Of a stretch of DNA of 64,000 nt, positions 1 through 8,817 are shown piece by piece. The notes below the pieces were generated by a model. It searched no databases and had not been told where the DNA came from. It saw only the letters and a list, made by a program, of their open reading frames with translations. The first letter of the stretch is position 1. Every line of letters starts with the position of its first letter. The position numbers and the translations under genes are program-made. The stretch is from Rhodobacteraceae bacterium D3-12 (GTDB lineage Bacteria; Pseudomonadota; Alphaproteobacteria; Rhodobacterales; Rhodobacteraceae), in the NCBI GenBank assembly GCA_025916135.1, contig CP104793.1, forward strand, positions 2,356,001 through 2,420,000, given 5' to 3'.

Positions 1-1558
1 CCAACTTAAAGTGCCGCTGCATCTGGTGCCGGGAAATCACGACATCGGGGACAAGCCCGATCCATCGACGCCAGCTAAAAGTTGCGAGCAAGCGTTCGTC
101 GACGCTTATCAGGACTATTTTGGCGCCGACCATCTGTCGTTTTCGCACGGCGAAAGCCACTTCATCCTGATCAACGGTCAGACCATCAACACAAATTCGA
201 CCAGCGAGGCCGAGCAGTGGGACTGGATCGAATCCGAACTTGAGACGAATTCAGACAAACGCATTTTCATGTTCGGTCATCAGCCACTACGGCTTAGCGC
301 TGATGATGAAGCAGAGCACTACGACAACACCGCCGAACCTGGGCGGGGCCGGTTGCTCGATTTACTACGCAAACACAAGGTCGAGGCATGGTTTTCGGGT
401 CATGTTCACACCTTCTTTTATGATCTTGTCGGCGCAACCGAGACGTATGTCTTGCCCGCAACCAGCGCATTGCGTCTCGACTATTCGGAACTCTTCAAAG
501 CGCCACCGGGAGAGGCCGATGAGTTCGGCCGCAACGATGCGCCGAAGCTGGGGTTCGTTTTGGTTGAAGTCTATGAAGACGGGCACGTGCTGCATCATAT
601 ACGCAGCAACGGTGAAACGCAGTCCGAAGGAGAAGCGCCCCCTGCGACCCCGGCCCTTCCCATGATCCATCCCAAACTGGGCTTGCCGACCCCGATCGGA
701 GTTGAGCTGCGCGATCCGTGGGCCAAACCGATAGAAATCGCCTATTCCGGCGTTGTCGATGCGTTCGGACGTAAACCTGCCCGAAACGATTATCGCCTTC
801 TCGGTCTTTGGGAGATGGGGCTAAGCCATCTGCGCGTCCCCTTCGAGGATGTCCGTGACCCGGAAACGCTCGCCCGGATGCGGCTTCTCAAGCGCGCAGG
901 GCATCGTTTCTCAACTTTCTTCTACCGGATGCCCGATAGCCTTATGGAAGAGCAGATCGCGGCAGCGTCTGATGTTCTTGATCAGGTGAACATCATTCTT
1001 TCCGCAAAAAACATTGCCCAAAGCACCGGGGAATTGTCTTCCCTAAAGAAGCGGATGGGCCCCCGCTTGTTCGTTTCGTTGTTACGCTCGACCGCGGATC
1101 ACGGCCAGACAATGGCTGGCACTTTCGCGCATTCAATCGCGCATGGCTTCCTTCCCGATAGCATTGACGAAATTGATGCGCTCGGACTGGTGCTGGATGG
1201 AGTAAATTGCGTAGACGGGCTGGTTTTCGAAACCGGGCATGGTTGCAAAGCGAGTGTATTTGCCGAGGATTTGATCACGGCCATGAACGACCGGAATCTA
1301 TCCTTCAGCCTTACTGTCCGAATGGGCGGAGAGAATCCTGCAACGCTGACCGGCTCTCGCGATGAAACCGCAGCCATCACCTGCGATGCGCTCAATGTCG
1401 CAGCAACGCTTCCGCCGTGCAGCGAAGTGATTTTGGATACGCTGACCGATGTGGATCGCGGATACTACCCCCGCCTCGGCCTGCTGGATAGAAGAATGAA
1501 CCCCACTGCTGCAAGCGAAGCATTCCAGCGTCTTCATGCGGAGATTCTGAGCCGGTAA
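1..1558 (+). CDS. Calcineurin-like metallophosphoesterase, 5' end outside window
   Basis: The reading frame is already open at base 2, so the gene starts upstream of the window; the GTG at 11 is inside it (the context reads KVPLHLVPGNHD). The family hydrolyses phosphomono- or diesters with two metal ions. The GNHD motif lies at visible residues 8-11, a GHQP motif near residue 90, and GHVH near residue 130, which are metal-ligand blocks III to V; block I must lie upstream. After about residue 215 comes a C-terminal region of about 300 residues that I do not recognise. It has alternating strand/helix spacing (blocks such as LRVPFEDVRDPE and LFVSLLRST) reminiscent of a TIM-barrel-like fold. The product could be a cell-surface or cytosolic phosphodiesterase. 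Its 3' neighbour is an IS remnant, so no operon partner is visible. The phosphoesterase call is firm; the substrate is unknown. Confidence 0.8.
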   Translation, partial: QLKVPLHLVPGNHDIGDKPDPSTPAKSCEQAFVDAYQDYFGADHLSFSHGESHFILINGQTINTNSTSEAEQWDWIESELETNSDKRIFMFGHQPLRLSADDEAEHYDNTAEPGRGRLLDLLRKHKVEAWFSGHVHTFFYDLVGATETYVLPATSALRLDYSELFKAPPGEADEFGRNDAPKLGFVLVEVYEDGHVLHHIRSNGETQSEGEAPPATPALPMIHPKLGLPTPIGVELRDPWAKPIEIAYSGVVDAFGRKPARNDYRLLGLWEMGLSHLRVPFEDVRDPETLARMRLLKRAGHRFSTFFYRMPDSLMEEQIAAASDVLDQVNIILSAKNIAQSTGELSSLKKRMGPRLFVSLLRSTADHGQTMAGTFAHSIAHGFLPDSIDEIDALGLVLDGVNCVDGLVFETGHGCKASVFAEDLITAMNDRNLSFSLTVRMGGENPATLTGSRDETAAITCDALNVAATLPPCSEVILDTLTDVDRGYYPRLGLLDRRMNPTAASEAFQRLHAEILSR

Positions 1559-1747
1559 ATCTCGACGAAAACCGGCTCTTGAAACGAGGTCGTTAGCTTC
1601 CGGGAACTTCTGGTGGCTCATATGAAGGTCTTAAAGTTAATAAAAGCGAACAGGGGTCTGCTCCGGCATTCTGGAGTAAACTCACCAAATAAGGATTGTA
1701 GAAAATACAGCCTCTCGCGACACTTACTGTAAATTCCCTAATGCGGA

Positions 1748-1948
1748 ATGAAGGAGGTAGTCATGACGAACAATGAACGTGACATTCAAGGCAAACTTCA
1801 AGCGCTCCAACACGCCGAGAGGATTGGTATTACCAAGCTCAAGAAGTTGCTCGCCGAGCAGATGATGGATGTGTCGACGCTCAAGGAGATGCTGAGAAAA
1901 AACTTTTGGGGCCTGGATCGCGACGCAATGCTGCGGCCTGGGCCATGA
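1748..1948 (+). pseudogene. IS3 OrfA remnant
   Basis: Residues 15-40 (KLKKLLAEQMMDVSTLKEM) match the C-terminal leucine-zipper part of IS3-family OrfA proteins, which normally follows a helix-turn-helix of about 50 residues. That DNA-binding part is absent here, so the frame encodes only the oligomerisation tail. OrfB follows in an overlapping frame, as usual for IS3. It is non-functional as it stands. Confidence 0.65.
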
Positions 1949-2142
1949 AAGAGAAGCGATACAATCAGAAGCGCGCCTGCGCGTTAGCTGGAATCGATCC
2001 GCGTGTTTATCGCCGGACATCCGAGCGACCGGCGGATACTGATCTGCGGGATCGCTTGAAAGAGCTGTCGTCTGAGCGACGGCGGTTTGGTTATCGCCGT
2101 CTGCACATTCTGCTCAAGCGGGAGGCCTGGCGTGTGAACCAT

Positions 2143-2182
2143 TGCCCAGCAGGGTCATGCAAAGCATGATCCCTAGAGGGGC
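2143..2182 (-). repeat. Small palindromic repeat, copy 1 (inverted)
   Basis: Read on the minus strand this copy begins CGCCCCTCT, then forms the stem GGATCATGC / GCATGACC around a TTT loop with a single-base bulge, and ends near CCTGCTGGGC. Head and tail match copies 2 and 3, while the stem sequence differs but keeps its pairing. It sits at the point where about 30 codons of the IS3 transposase are missing. Confidence 0.6.
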
Positions 2183-2204
2183 GATCCCACAAGAGCCGAA
2201 CCAA

Positions 2205-2252
2205 CGCCCCTCTCGGCAGATTTGCATGCAAGCAAATCGCCTGCCGGGCGAC
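2205..2252 (+). repeat. Small palindromic repeat, copy 2
   Basis: The copy starts CGCCCCTCTCGGCAG, has the stem ATTTGC / GCAAAT with loop ATGCAA, and ends CGCCTGCCGGGCGACG. It interrupts the transposase between the codons for PNQR and (W)SLNFVSD. Pairing of GGCAG with CTGCC extends the stem around a small asymmetric CG bulge. Confidence 0.65.
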
Positions 2253-2571
2253 GGGATCACTCAACTTTGTGTCAGACAGCCTTTCGTGTGGTCGTCGGTT
2301 CCGCATTCTGAATGTGATCGATGACTTCAGCCGCGAATGTCTGGTTGTGGTATTCGATATGTCATTGTCAGAAGATCGGGTTGCGCGCGAGCTAGATCAA
2401 ATAGCCGGGATGCGTGGTTACCCCTGCATGGTGGTCAGCAATAATGGAACCGAACTAACTTCAAATGCGATCCTGAAATGGCAGGAGGATCGCAAGGCGA
2501 ATTGGCACTACATCGCCCCTGGCAAGCCAATGCAGAACGGGTTTGTCGAAAGCGCTAACGGCAGGATGCGC

Positions 2572-2612
2572 CCCGCTCGGCAGATTGCTCTGCAATCGCC
2601 TGCTAGGCAGTG
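2572..2612 (+). repeat. Small palindromic repeat, copy 3 (41-bp insertion)
   Basis: Against the usual transposase codons for RMRDECLNEH this is a clean 41-bp insertion between the Arg and Asp codons. It reads CCCGCTCGGCAG, stem ATTGC / GCAAT around TCT, then CGCCTGCTAGGCAGTG. It is nearly identical to copy 2 apart from a shorter stem, and it frameshifts the transposase. Confidence 0.7.
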
Positions 2613-2980
2613 GACGAATGCCTGAACGAACACCTGTTCGACAGCCTCAGACACGCGCGTCAACTGATCGCGCCATGGCGCACCGACTTCAACCACCACC
2701 GCCCGCACACAAGCCTCACTGGCATGACGCCGGCAGAATATGTTAACCGGTTAAAGGAAGGCCAAAACTTGAACAGAGCTAACCTAAATTAGCGGACTCT
2801 CAGGGGAGCAGGCCATCAGCTATGTGCCACTTCCACCTGATCCGGCTCGATCAAGTGCTAAGGCCGTTCCTGATTAACTCGGTTGATCTTCTTACAACGA
2901 AATATCCGTGCGAAAATCAAATCCTGTCGGATCTCAATAGCTAGTACCATCGTGTCATTATAGAAATTCTTTTCCGCAGG

Positions 2981-4218
2981 TTAGCGCGCCTTGTTGACCG
3001 CATCTTCGAGCAGTCCGGCATAAACATCACAAAGCTCACGACACCACTTGACCGGAGGCAACGACAGTTCTTCGGCCCTTAAACTCGCATTTTCGGACAT
3101 CCGAGCAATAGCGAGATCATCATTGGCCAAGTGCGAGATCACTTCAGTTAACTCATCAATATCACCAGCCTTGAAGCTACGGCCCATTTCGCGCGAAACG
3201 ATATCCTGGCTGAGTGACATTTCATCCGTTATCGCAACAGGCACGCCCGATAACAACGCTTCAACGGGCGCCAAGCCAAATGGCTCGGGCCCAAGTGTCG
3301 GTGCCACCAATAGACGCGCCTTCGATAGTACGTTGCGCAAACCATTCCGGTCTTGCCAGCCAGCATAACGATGCTCTGGATACTGCTTTTTCAACTGCGC
3401 CAATCCAAGTCCAGCCCCCGCAAAAAGGACAGGCACCCCTGCCCGCCGCCCTGCTTCGGCCAGCAAAAAAACGCCTTTGTACTCATGAATGTCGCCGACA
3501 AATACAACATCTGCATTGCGCTCGGCGGAGACTGGCGTCTCCAATAACGACACAGCGGGGTTTGCAATCGGAACGACCGGTCCACCGGCGCCCTGCGGAA
3601 ACAACCGCCTCTCCATTGCTTCATGGATCAAAACGGTCACAACATCCGGCAACAGGCGATATCTGGTTTTGTTTTGAAGAAACTGCCGCGCAACTCGCCA
3701 GAGCTTATGGAAGTAGTTACGTTTGTCACAGTTGCGCGATACGCACTGAAATGACAACGGTCGACGATTGCAGGTTTTTGCAGATTGAAAGTCAAAAAAG
3801 GCCCCGTTCGGGCATGCCAAGAAGTAATCATGCGCATGCATAACCGTCCTGCTTTTTACGCGCTTCAAGGGACATAGGACTGAAGGCGAAAGGGTCTGAT
3901 GAAAACCGTGGACATGGTAAATAGTGGTGCTCGTATCGTTGGCCTTGATCCAGTCGCGCAACCCCCTTTGCGCTTTGAAGTTCCAGAGCCCCGTCAACAA
4001 TGCGCTCAACCTCCGTTGCTCCAGCAATTTGTTGCCGCCAAGCGCCACCGCATCCACACCCTTCGGCAATTCAGCCCCAGCATCACCAGAAAAAAGGTTA
4101 CCGGGATGCCGGTTTGCGCGAGCTCCTCGGCCTGCAGCAGCGCCAGTTTCGAGGCCCCACCCTTCACCATGGCAAAATCACAAATGATAACCACTCGGTC
4201 AGGACGCCGTCTCATCAT
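2981..4218 (-). CDS. GT4-type glycosyltransferase, frameshifted at a homopolymer
   Basis: This is a retaining GT-B glycosyltransferase of the exopolysaccharide locus, which would transfer a sugar from a nucleotide donor to a lipid-linked acceptor at the inner face of the membrane. The N-terminus MMRRRPDRVVIICDFAMVKGG, with its GGA nucleotide-loop, is read from 4218. The rest (HVHGFHQTLSPS, VFVGDIHEYKG, then PEPFGLAPVEALLSG, the family's E-x7-E donor-binding block) lies in another frame. Adding one A to the A6 run at 4090-4095 (plus strand) joins them as TFFSGDAGAELPKGVDA, a natural sequence. Its ATG overlaps the stop of the upstream GT2 gene (TGATG), so the two are translationally coupled. 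The frameshift is probably a sequencing error. Confidence 0.75.
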
Positions 4219-5105
4219 CAGAACTCGAGAATTCGTTCTGGCTTCAACCGGCCCCGTATCAAATCACCGAGCGCCTTGAAATTTCCCTTGAGGCGCCCCC
4301 AACGATCAATTTCAGGTTCAGGGTACAATGACCTGGCCAGATTGCTGAAAAGGTTGCGGCCGACAATGTTCATCGCTCGCAGCGGTGCCATCGTCCCCTT
4401 TCCGTTAAGGTAAAATGGGTTTGCGACCTGAGAATACCCGAGATTAAAGCCATTGCTGCGTCCGGTCTTGGTTCCCAGGTGGACGCCAACCAAAGACTGA
4501 GACTCAACGATACGCCCGAACTTGGCCATCTGACGGGAAAAATCCACATCCTCAAGCCACCCATACATCTTTAGTCGTTGGTCAAACCGAATCTGCTGCG
4601 CCACGACATGCTTAGCTCGCAGTGACATATTGCATCCGTAGCAATTATAGACATCCTGCAGTTTTTGCTTGTCTAGTTTCCGCGGCTTTCCTCTGGACGC
4701 AAGATCCTGACCAAATCTGTGCGTTAATCCCGGCCCATGAATACCATCCGCTAGCACAGTTCCGGTCGCCATCGCGACTTCCGGATTATCCAAGAACAAC
4801 CGCTCCAGATTGGCGAGGTAGTCCGGTGCCATCACAAAGTCATCATCCAGAAACAGCAGCAAGTCATCGCTTTTGAGTGTTTCCAACGCCGCGTTACGCT
4901 GCGTGGTCAACCCACGCTCGCTCACTATGATTGAAACGGGAAAGGGCATATTCTCGATTGCGATGGGATCGATATCTTTCTCACTAGCGATGACTATGAG
5001 AAGAAGGTCTGGAAGCCGCGTCTGACGCGCGATATTCAACACCGTTGGCACAACAACTTCTGGACGATTTGTTGTGGGAATTGAGACAATCATTGACTTT
5101 AGCAT
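4218..5105 (-). CDS. Family 2 glycosyltransferase
   Basis: This is an inverting GT-A glycosyltransferase. The N-terminal strand MIVSIPTTNRPEVV begins the fold. The donor/metal motif FLDDDFV lies at about residue 90 and a GWLEDVDFSRQM block, which resembles the acceptor/ED motif, in the C-terminal half. No strong membrane segment is seen, so the product is cytosolic or peripheral. The longest frame starts at 5162, but the added 19 residues look non-native and have no Shine-Dalgarno; ATG 5105 or 5093 is preferred, without certainty. It is the first gene of a two-gene minus-strand unit with the GT4 gene, and a CtrA-like box lies upstream at 5191-5205. The acceptor sugar is unknown. Confidence 0.8.
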   Translation of the reverse strand: MLKSMIVSIPTTNRPEVVVPTVLNIARQTRLPDLLLIVIASEKDIDPIAIENMPFPVSIIVSERGLTTQRNAALETLKSDDLLLFLDDDFVMAPDYLANLERLFLDNPEVAMATGTVLADGIHGPGLTHRFGQDLASRGKPRKLDKQKLQDVYNCYGCNMSLRAKHVVAQQIRFDQRLKMYGWLEDVDFSRQMAKFGRIVESQSLVGVHLGTKTGRSNGFNLGYSQVANPFYLNGKGTMAPLRAMNIVGRNLFSNLARSLYPEPEIDRWGRLKGNFKALGDLIRGRLKPERILEF

Positions 5106-5190
5106 TGCCCTTTTGCGCTCAACCACAAATGGTTGCTGATTTGTCGCGCCACCATACCACATATTGACAATTGAACATAATGAAGCGAAA

Positions 5191-5205
5191 TTAACCCAAA
5201 GTTAA
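5191..5205 (-). promoter_or_regulatory. CtrA-like box (TTAA-N7-TTAA)
   Basis: The sequence TTAACCCAAAGTTAA matches exactly the two half-sites and 7-bp spacer recognised by the alphaproteobacterial cell-cycle regulator CtrA. It lies 29-100 bp upstream of the candidate GT2 starts. A chance match in AT-rich intergenic DNA is possible. Confidence 0.4.
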
Positions 5206-5388
5206 GAAAAAAGTTCGAGCATACCTTTATGAAAAGCCGAAGCACCGACACTGCACTGGCGTGCCAACGCATCATTCGTCGCACGTCACGTAGCAAACTC
5301 AGACTTGCTGTCGTCGCCGGTTGCAGTTTTTTCTGGGTCGCAGTGTTGGGACTTGTGGTTGTAGCGTAGTTGAGCCCAACTTCTCGCA

Positions 5389-6096
5389 CTATTGAGCCCC
5401 ATCCCCGAAGATCATCACTTTCACAGTTTTTGCAATAATTCTCAAATCTTTAGCAAAAGTTCGACCGCGCACATACGCTACATCCATCGCGACCCTTTGC
5501 TCATAGGTCGTCTTGCTGCGCCCGTTGACCTGCCACTCGCCCGTGATTCCCGGCTTCACTGATAGGTATTCGAGAATGTTATCCCCGTAGTGGTGTATTT
5601 CTGACGCGACAATGGGGCGTGGACCAACAATCGACATCTCGCCTTTCAGCACATTCCAAAACTGCGGCAACTCATCCAAACTGGTTTTGCGAAAAAATTC
5701 GCCTATGCAGGTGATACGTGGGTCGCCATCAAGTTTTTGGTTTGCCTCCCACTGCTCGCGCGCCTGATCGTCCTTCTCAAGAAGGCGTTGGAGCTGTTCT
5801 TCAGCATCCAGCGCCATCGTTCGAAACTTCAAACACAAGAAAGGCTGTCCATTTTTCCCAATGCGTTTGTGTGCAAAGAAAATCGGCCCCCCTTCAGTCA
5901 CGTAAATCAAAAAGGCAATCCCGACGAAAAATGGTGCGAAGAACAGCAAAGCAAGTGCTGCAAACGCTTTTTCAAACAGCACTCTCGCCGAGCTGTCTTC
6001 CGACTTTATTTGCGTCAGAAACTGCTCTGAAACAACGTTTCGGACAGCCGAAACCTCACGTTCTCCCTCTAGCTGCATTCCAAAATCCACATTCAA
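5389..6096 (-). CDS. Priming sugar-1-phosphate transferase (ExoY/WcaJ family)
   Basis: The product would transfer hexose-1-phosphate from a UDP-sugar to undecaprenyl phosphate, the first committed step of Wzx/Wzy-type polysaccharide synthesis. At 235 residues it is the short ExoY-type form with one N-terminal membrane segment (about residues 43-66) and the catalytic domain, rather than the five-helix WcaJ form. Diagnostic motifs are KRIGKNGQPF, LKFRTM, TSLDELPQFWNVLKGEM, SIVGPRP and KPGITGEWQVNGRS. The start at 6096 gives a normal N-terminus. It is transcribed alone on the minus strand with 226 bp of non-coding DNA downstream. The family call is secure; the sugar (often Gal or Glc) cannot be told. 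Confidence 0.92.
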   Translation of the reverse strand: MNVDFGMQLEGEREVSAVRNVVSEQFLTQIKSEDSSARVLFEKAFAALALLFFAPFFVGIAFLIYVTEGGPIFFAHKRIGKNGQPFLCLKFRTMALDAEEQLQRLLEKDDQAREQWEANQKLDGDPRITCIGEFFRKTSLDELPQFWNVLKGEMSIVGPRPIVASEIHHYGDNILEYLSVKPGITGEWQVNGRSKTTYEQRVAMDVAYVRGRTFAKDLRIIAKTVKVMIFGDGAQ

Positions 6097-6379
6097 TCGT
6101 CGTAAAATATGTCAAAATCTTGCCGTTCTGAAAAAAAATGAACGAATCATATCCCTGTCCAACTATAGTTGAATTGTGGTCAGGTTTGACGACTTTTTTT
6201 CATACATTCTTTATGTATTGATTACCTGCCAACAATTTACGCCCCTTTGGGGTGGGTTTTTTGGCGTGCAGTTCAAGCATAAGCCCAAAGGAAAAGTGAC
6301 TAAAACGTGTCGCCATCAAGCTTTTTTCCAGGCATCGAGCGATTAACATACCCAAGCATCAACCCAACCAAAATCTTGG

Positions 6380-7795
6380 TCAGGCATTGAATGAGATCCA
6401 CACCCGCGTTGGCTTTCCGACATGATCCACCCATCTCTGCGCCGCGTTCTCCCGCGAAACAACTGCAACAGCGGCAATCCCGCTCAACAGTAGTGAAGGA
6501 TCAGGCACTGTCGCAGAAATGAACATTGTTGCCAGTATGATTAACGCACACACGCGACTTGCATAATATGTTCGGAAAATCTCGGCGTCGTTCGTTTTGA
6601 TTGGCCTGAAAATCGAAAAGTACACCACACCGAGAAAAGCAATAGTTCCTGGCAGCCCGACGCTTCCAAGCAATACCGATGCAAGCCCACTTCCGCGCAA
6701 CGATCCCACTCCGGCGCCCAATCCCCAGCTGTTGTAGAAGGCATCTATGCCGGCGCGCGCCCACGCTGCCCGCTCCAATCCCGACAGCGTTCCTTGTTTT
6801 GACAGGATCAGGCGATCGAACAGGTCAGAGGCCATATCCATTGCTGGCGACACCAGGAAAAGGACACAAATTGCGATCATCATCCCTGCCCCCCCTATGA
6901 CAAACAGGTGGCCAGCCGTCCGTGACATGGTACCGCTCAAAAATGTCCGGGCGTGCAGCAGTATGAGAATTGCTGCAATTCCGAGCCCTAAGAACGCTGT
7001 GCTCGACAGCGCGACCACTGCAACGATCAGATTTCCAAGCCCCAATGCCGCATCCCAAGCACGGCGCCCGATCAAGAAAGACATTATGAAGTAGCCAGCG
7101 AACGCCGCCGAAGCTGCTCCGAAGACCGAAGCCTCCGCAAAACCACCGATAATCCGCGCTATCCCGGCAACGGTTTGCTCGTTGGCCAGTGTATAATCCG
7201 CCGTCCGAACAAAACTTAACAGCGCATCCATTCCCAAGTAGTCCATAAAACCTAGAAACACATTCAGGCCTGCGCCCCACGACAACCCGGCCTCGACAAT
7301 CCTTGTGCCTTTACGCCGCATGACAAACACAGTTGCCAAGAAGAAACCGCATGACAGCAAGATGTAAAACGATTGCGCGATGTTCGACTTAGAGGGTTGC
7401 AGCGGCAGCATTGTGGAGGGGAAGAAAACACTCACTTGTGTGGATTTATAAGTGACGTTCATTGGGAAAACCAAAAACTGTCCCTGAAAAATCCTCACCA
7501 GGACAAAGGCTGAAAACACCGAATACAATGCGAATGCGATGAAAAAGAAACCCGCAACCGGAATGTGCAGCGATGTCTGCACCTCTTTCGCGCTCAACCG
7601 TCGCAATATCAGGACGCCGATGGTCAGCGCAGCAAGCAAATTTGCCAACAACAACGACAACCCACCAATAGCGACCGCCGCAAACATGCCGAACGGCACC
7701 ACGGCAATCACCAGCGGTATGCCGGCATCAGCGCTTCGCATGACCGCCCAAAGCCAAACCAACAAAAAGACTCCGGCCGCGGGGAAAAAGATCAT
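6380..7795 (-). CDS. O-antigen ligase/Wzy polymerase-like membrane protein
   Basis: This hydrophobic protein of about 470 residues has roughly ten membrane segments and a larger extracytoplasmic loop in its second half, the typical outline of Wzy polymerases and WaaL/ExoQ proteins. Sequences around LSGLERAAWARAGIDAF and GLGAGVGSLRGSGL resemble the Wzy_C block, where an Arg in the loop and a GxGxG-like turn are common. It probably polymerises lipid-linked repeat units in the periplasm. The start at 7795 (MIFFPAAG) is preferred over 7849 because the extra 18 residues are polar and Cys-rich. It is divergent from the methyltransferase gene at 7942. Assignment as polymerase rather than ligase rests on context. 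Confidence 0.75.
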   Translation of the reverse strand: MIFFPAAGVFLLVWLWAVMRSADAGIPLVIAVVPFGMFAAVAIGGLSLLLANLLAALTIGVLILRRLSAKEVQTSLHIPVAGFFFIAFALYSVFSAFVLVRIFQGQFLVFPMNVTYKSTQVSVFFPSTMLPLQPSKSNIAQSFYILLSCGFFLATVFVMRRKGTRIVEAGLSWGAGLNVFLGFMDYLGMDALLSFVRTADYTLANEQTVAGIARIIGGFAEASVFGAASAAFAGYFIMSFLIGRRAWDAALGLGNLIVAVVALSSTAFLGLGIAAILILLHARTFLSGTMSRTAGHLFVIGGAGMMIAICVLFLVSPAMDMASDLFDRLILSKQGTLSGLERAAWARAGIDAFYNSWGLGAGVGSLRGSGLASVLLGSVGLPGTIAFLGVVYFSIFRPIKTNDAEIFRTYYASRVCALIILATMFISATVPDPSLLLSGIAAVAVVSRENAAQRWVDHVGKPTRVWISFNA

Positions 7796-7941
7796 TCTTG
7801 CATCCGCATTTGTTCGACTGCAGTCTACACAAAGAAAACCACACGCCAATAAACATTGTCGCTTACGCTAAAATTCACTGTTTCCCTTTTGGAAACGAGA
7901 CATACGAAAACACCCCTTTTTTGAGTGAGGCTTCAACAATT

Positions 7942-8748
7942 ATGTCTACAAAGCGGCTAGCAAAGTCCGGCCTCAAACGATTGCGGCGCCACATAGGCTG
8001 GCCAATTTCTGCACAATGGGCGCGCCTGATGGCGATGGGCATCCGCCCTCCTGCTTTCATCGGAGCGTATCCCACCCGGGAGCGTGCCATCTCCCATGTG
8101 AGCAACGGCACTCCGGCCAGCTATGACGACGATGACATTGCTCCGGTTAACTTCGAGGTGATGAAACAAGTTCACATCTGGGACTATCCGGTGATGTTTT
8201 GGCTAGAACGCCTCGTTGAACCCAATCTGCAAGTATTGGATGCTGGCGGTCATTTTGGCACCAAGTACATCGCATTTCATGAGCACATAGACCTCAACGC
8301 CGTGATCTGGAGCACTTACGATCTTCCGGCGACCATCCGGGCTGCACGCGATCTACAAAAAACAGGGATCGTCCCTGAAGAGATCCAGTTCTTTGATGAT
8401 GTGACGCAGATCAAGGCCGCGGACGTGCTCTTGGCATCGGGCTTGTTGCAATACCTTGACATCGAATTCGCGGATTTAGTCGCCAAACTGACCCAGAAGC
8501 CAAAACATATCCTTCTGAACAAAGTCGCAACGACTCTCGGCCCGACCGTTGTTACTCTAGAGAAAATCGGCAACGGTCGCATCCCGTATCAGATCCGAAA
8601 TAGAGAAGCATTCGAACAGGGTATTTCCGAAATCGGCTACGTCATCCGGGATAGTTGGCAAATTCCAAGCTTGTCACGGACGATCGCTACGCACCCGTCA
8701 CTCGGCGCAAGCACCAGCATGGGGTATTTCCTTGAACGTGCAGAATGA
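7942..8748 (+). CDS. TIGR04325-type SAM-dependent methyltransferase
   Basis: The protein has 268 residues. Its SAM-binding motif I is VLDAGGHFGTKY at about residue 95, and an acidic second strand follows (VIWSTYDLPATI). The pattern LLASGLLQYLD in the middle and HILLNKVATT later match the putative methyltransferase family often found in O-antigen and exopolysaccharide loci, which probably methylates a sugar. The start at 7942 has a GTGAGG Shine-Dalgarno 11 bp upstream; the longer frame from 7798 crosses the divergent promoter region. The exact acceptor is not deducible. Confidence 0.75.
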   Translation: MSTKRLAKSGLKRLRRHIGWPISAQWARLMAMGIRPPAFIGAYPTRERAISHVSNGTPASYDDDDIAPVNFEVMKQVHIWDYPVMFWLERLVEPNLQVLDAGGHFGTKYIAFHEHIDLNAVIWSTYDLPATIRAARDLQKTGIVPEEIQFFDDVTQIKAADVLLASGLLQYLDIEFADLVAKLTQKPKHILLNKVATTLGPTVVTLEKIGNGRIPYQIRNREAFEQGISEIGYVIRDSWQIPSLSRTIATHPSLGASTSMGYFLERAE

Positions 8749-8767
8749 GAACTGCTGCAAGTCACCG

Positions 8768-8790
8768 ACCCGCACGTCTTTTTTGCGGGT
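8768..8790 (+). terminator. Weak stem-loop after the methyltransferase gene
   Basis: ACCCGCA pairs with TGCGGGT across a 9-nt T-rich loop. No U-run follows the stem, so it is a poor intrinsic terminator and may only protect the 3' end or attenuate read-through into the CocE-type gene. Confidence 0.3.
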
Positions 8791-8817
8791 ATTCCTAACC
8801 TTGAAGCCAACCCAGCC

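Larger units (their letters stand above)
1906..2792 (+). pseudogene. IS3 OrfB transposase, interrupted by palindromic repeats
   Basis: Pieces of one IS3/IS407-type DDE transposase can be read in order. 1945-2142 encodes the N-terminal part ending FGYRRLHILLKREAWRVNH. 2181-2207 encodes the fragment AIPQEPNQR. 2255-2571 encodes SLNFVSDSL to [10 protein letters not shown], including the catalytic region (IDDFSRE, then VSNNGTE where DNGTE is usual). 2613-2789 encodes [12 protein letters not shown] to the end. Each gap is occupied by a palindromic repeat. The last insertion is exactly 41 bp and shifts the frame. The usual Asp of the second catalytic block is Asn (VSNNGTE), a further sign of decay. 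Confidence 0.75.
1656..2812 (+). mobile_element. Degenerate IS3-family insertion sequence
   Basis: Both IS3-type reading frames are recognisable but broken. The right end reads inward from 2812 as CCTGCTCCCCTGAGAG; the left end near 1656 shares only CTGCTCC with it, so the terminal repeats are eroded. OrfA has lost its N-terminal helix-turn-helix part. OrfB has lost about 30 codons and carries three inserted palindromic repeats. The element cannot make a transposase and is a relic. Exact ends are uncertain by tens of bases and no target duplication was identified. Confidence 0.7.

Noticed and set aside
2143-2252. Copies 1 and 2 of the palindromic repeat as one REPIN (paired REP unit)
   Set aside because: The 21 bp between them still encodes the transposase segment PQEPNQR, so they are two separate insertions rather than one mobile pair.
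5099-5389. A 96-codon frame between the GT2 and sugar-transferase genes
   Set aside because: It covers the CtrA-like box and probable promoter, has no family likeness and overlaps the GT2 start.
6238-6262. CCCC-TTT-GGGG followed by T6 as an intrinsic terminator
   Set aside because: It points along the plus strand, where no upstream gene needs termination, and the stem is only four pairs.
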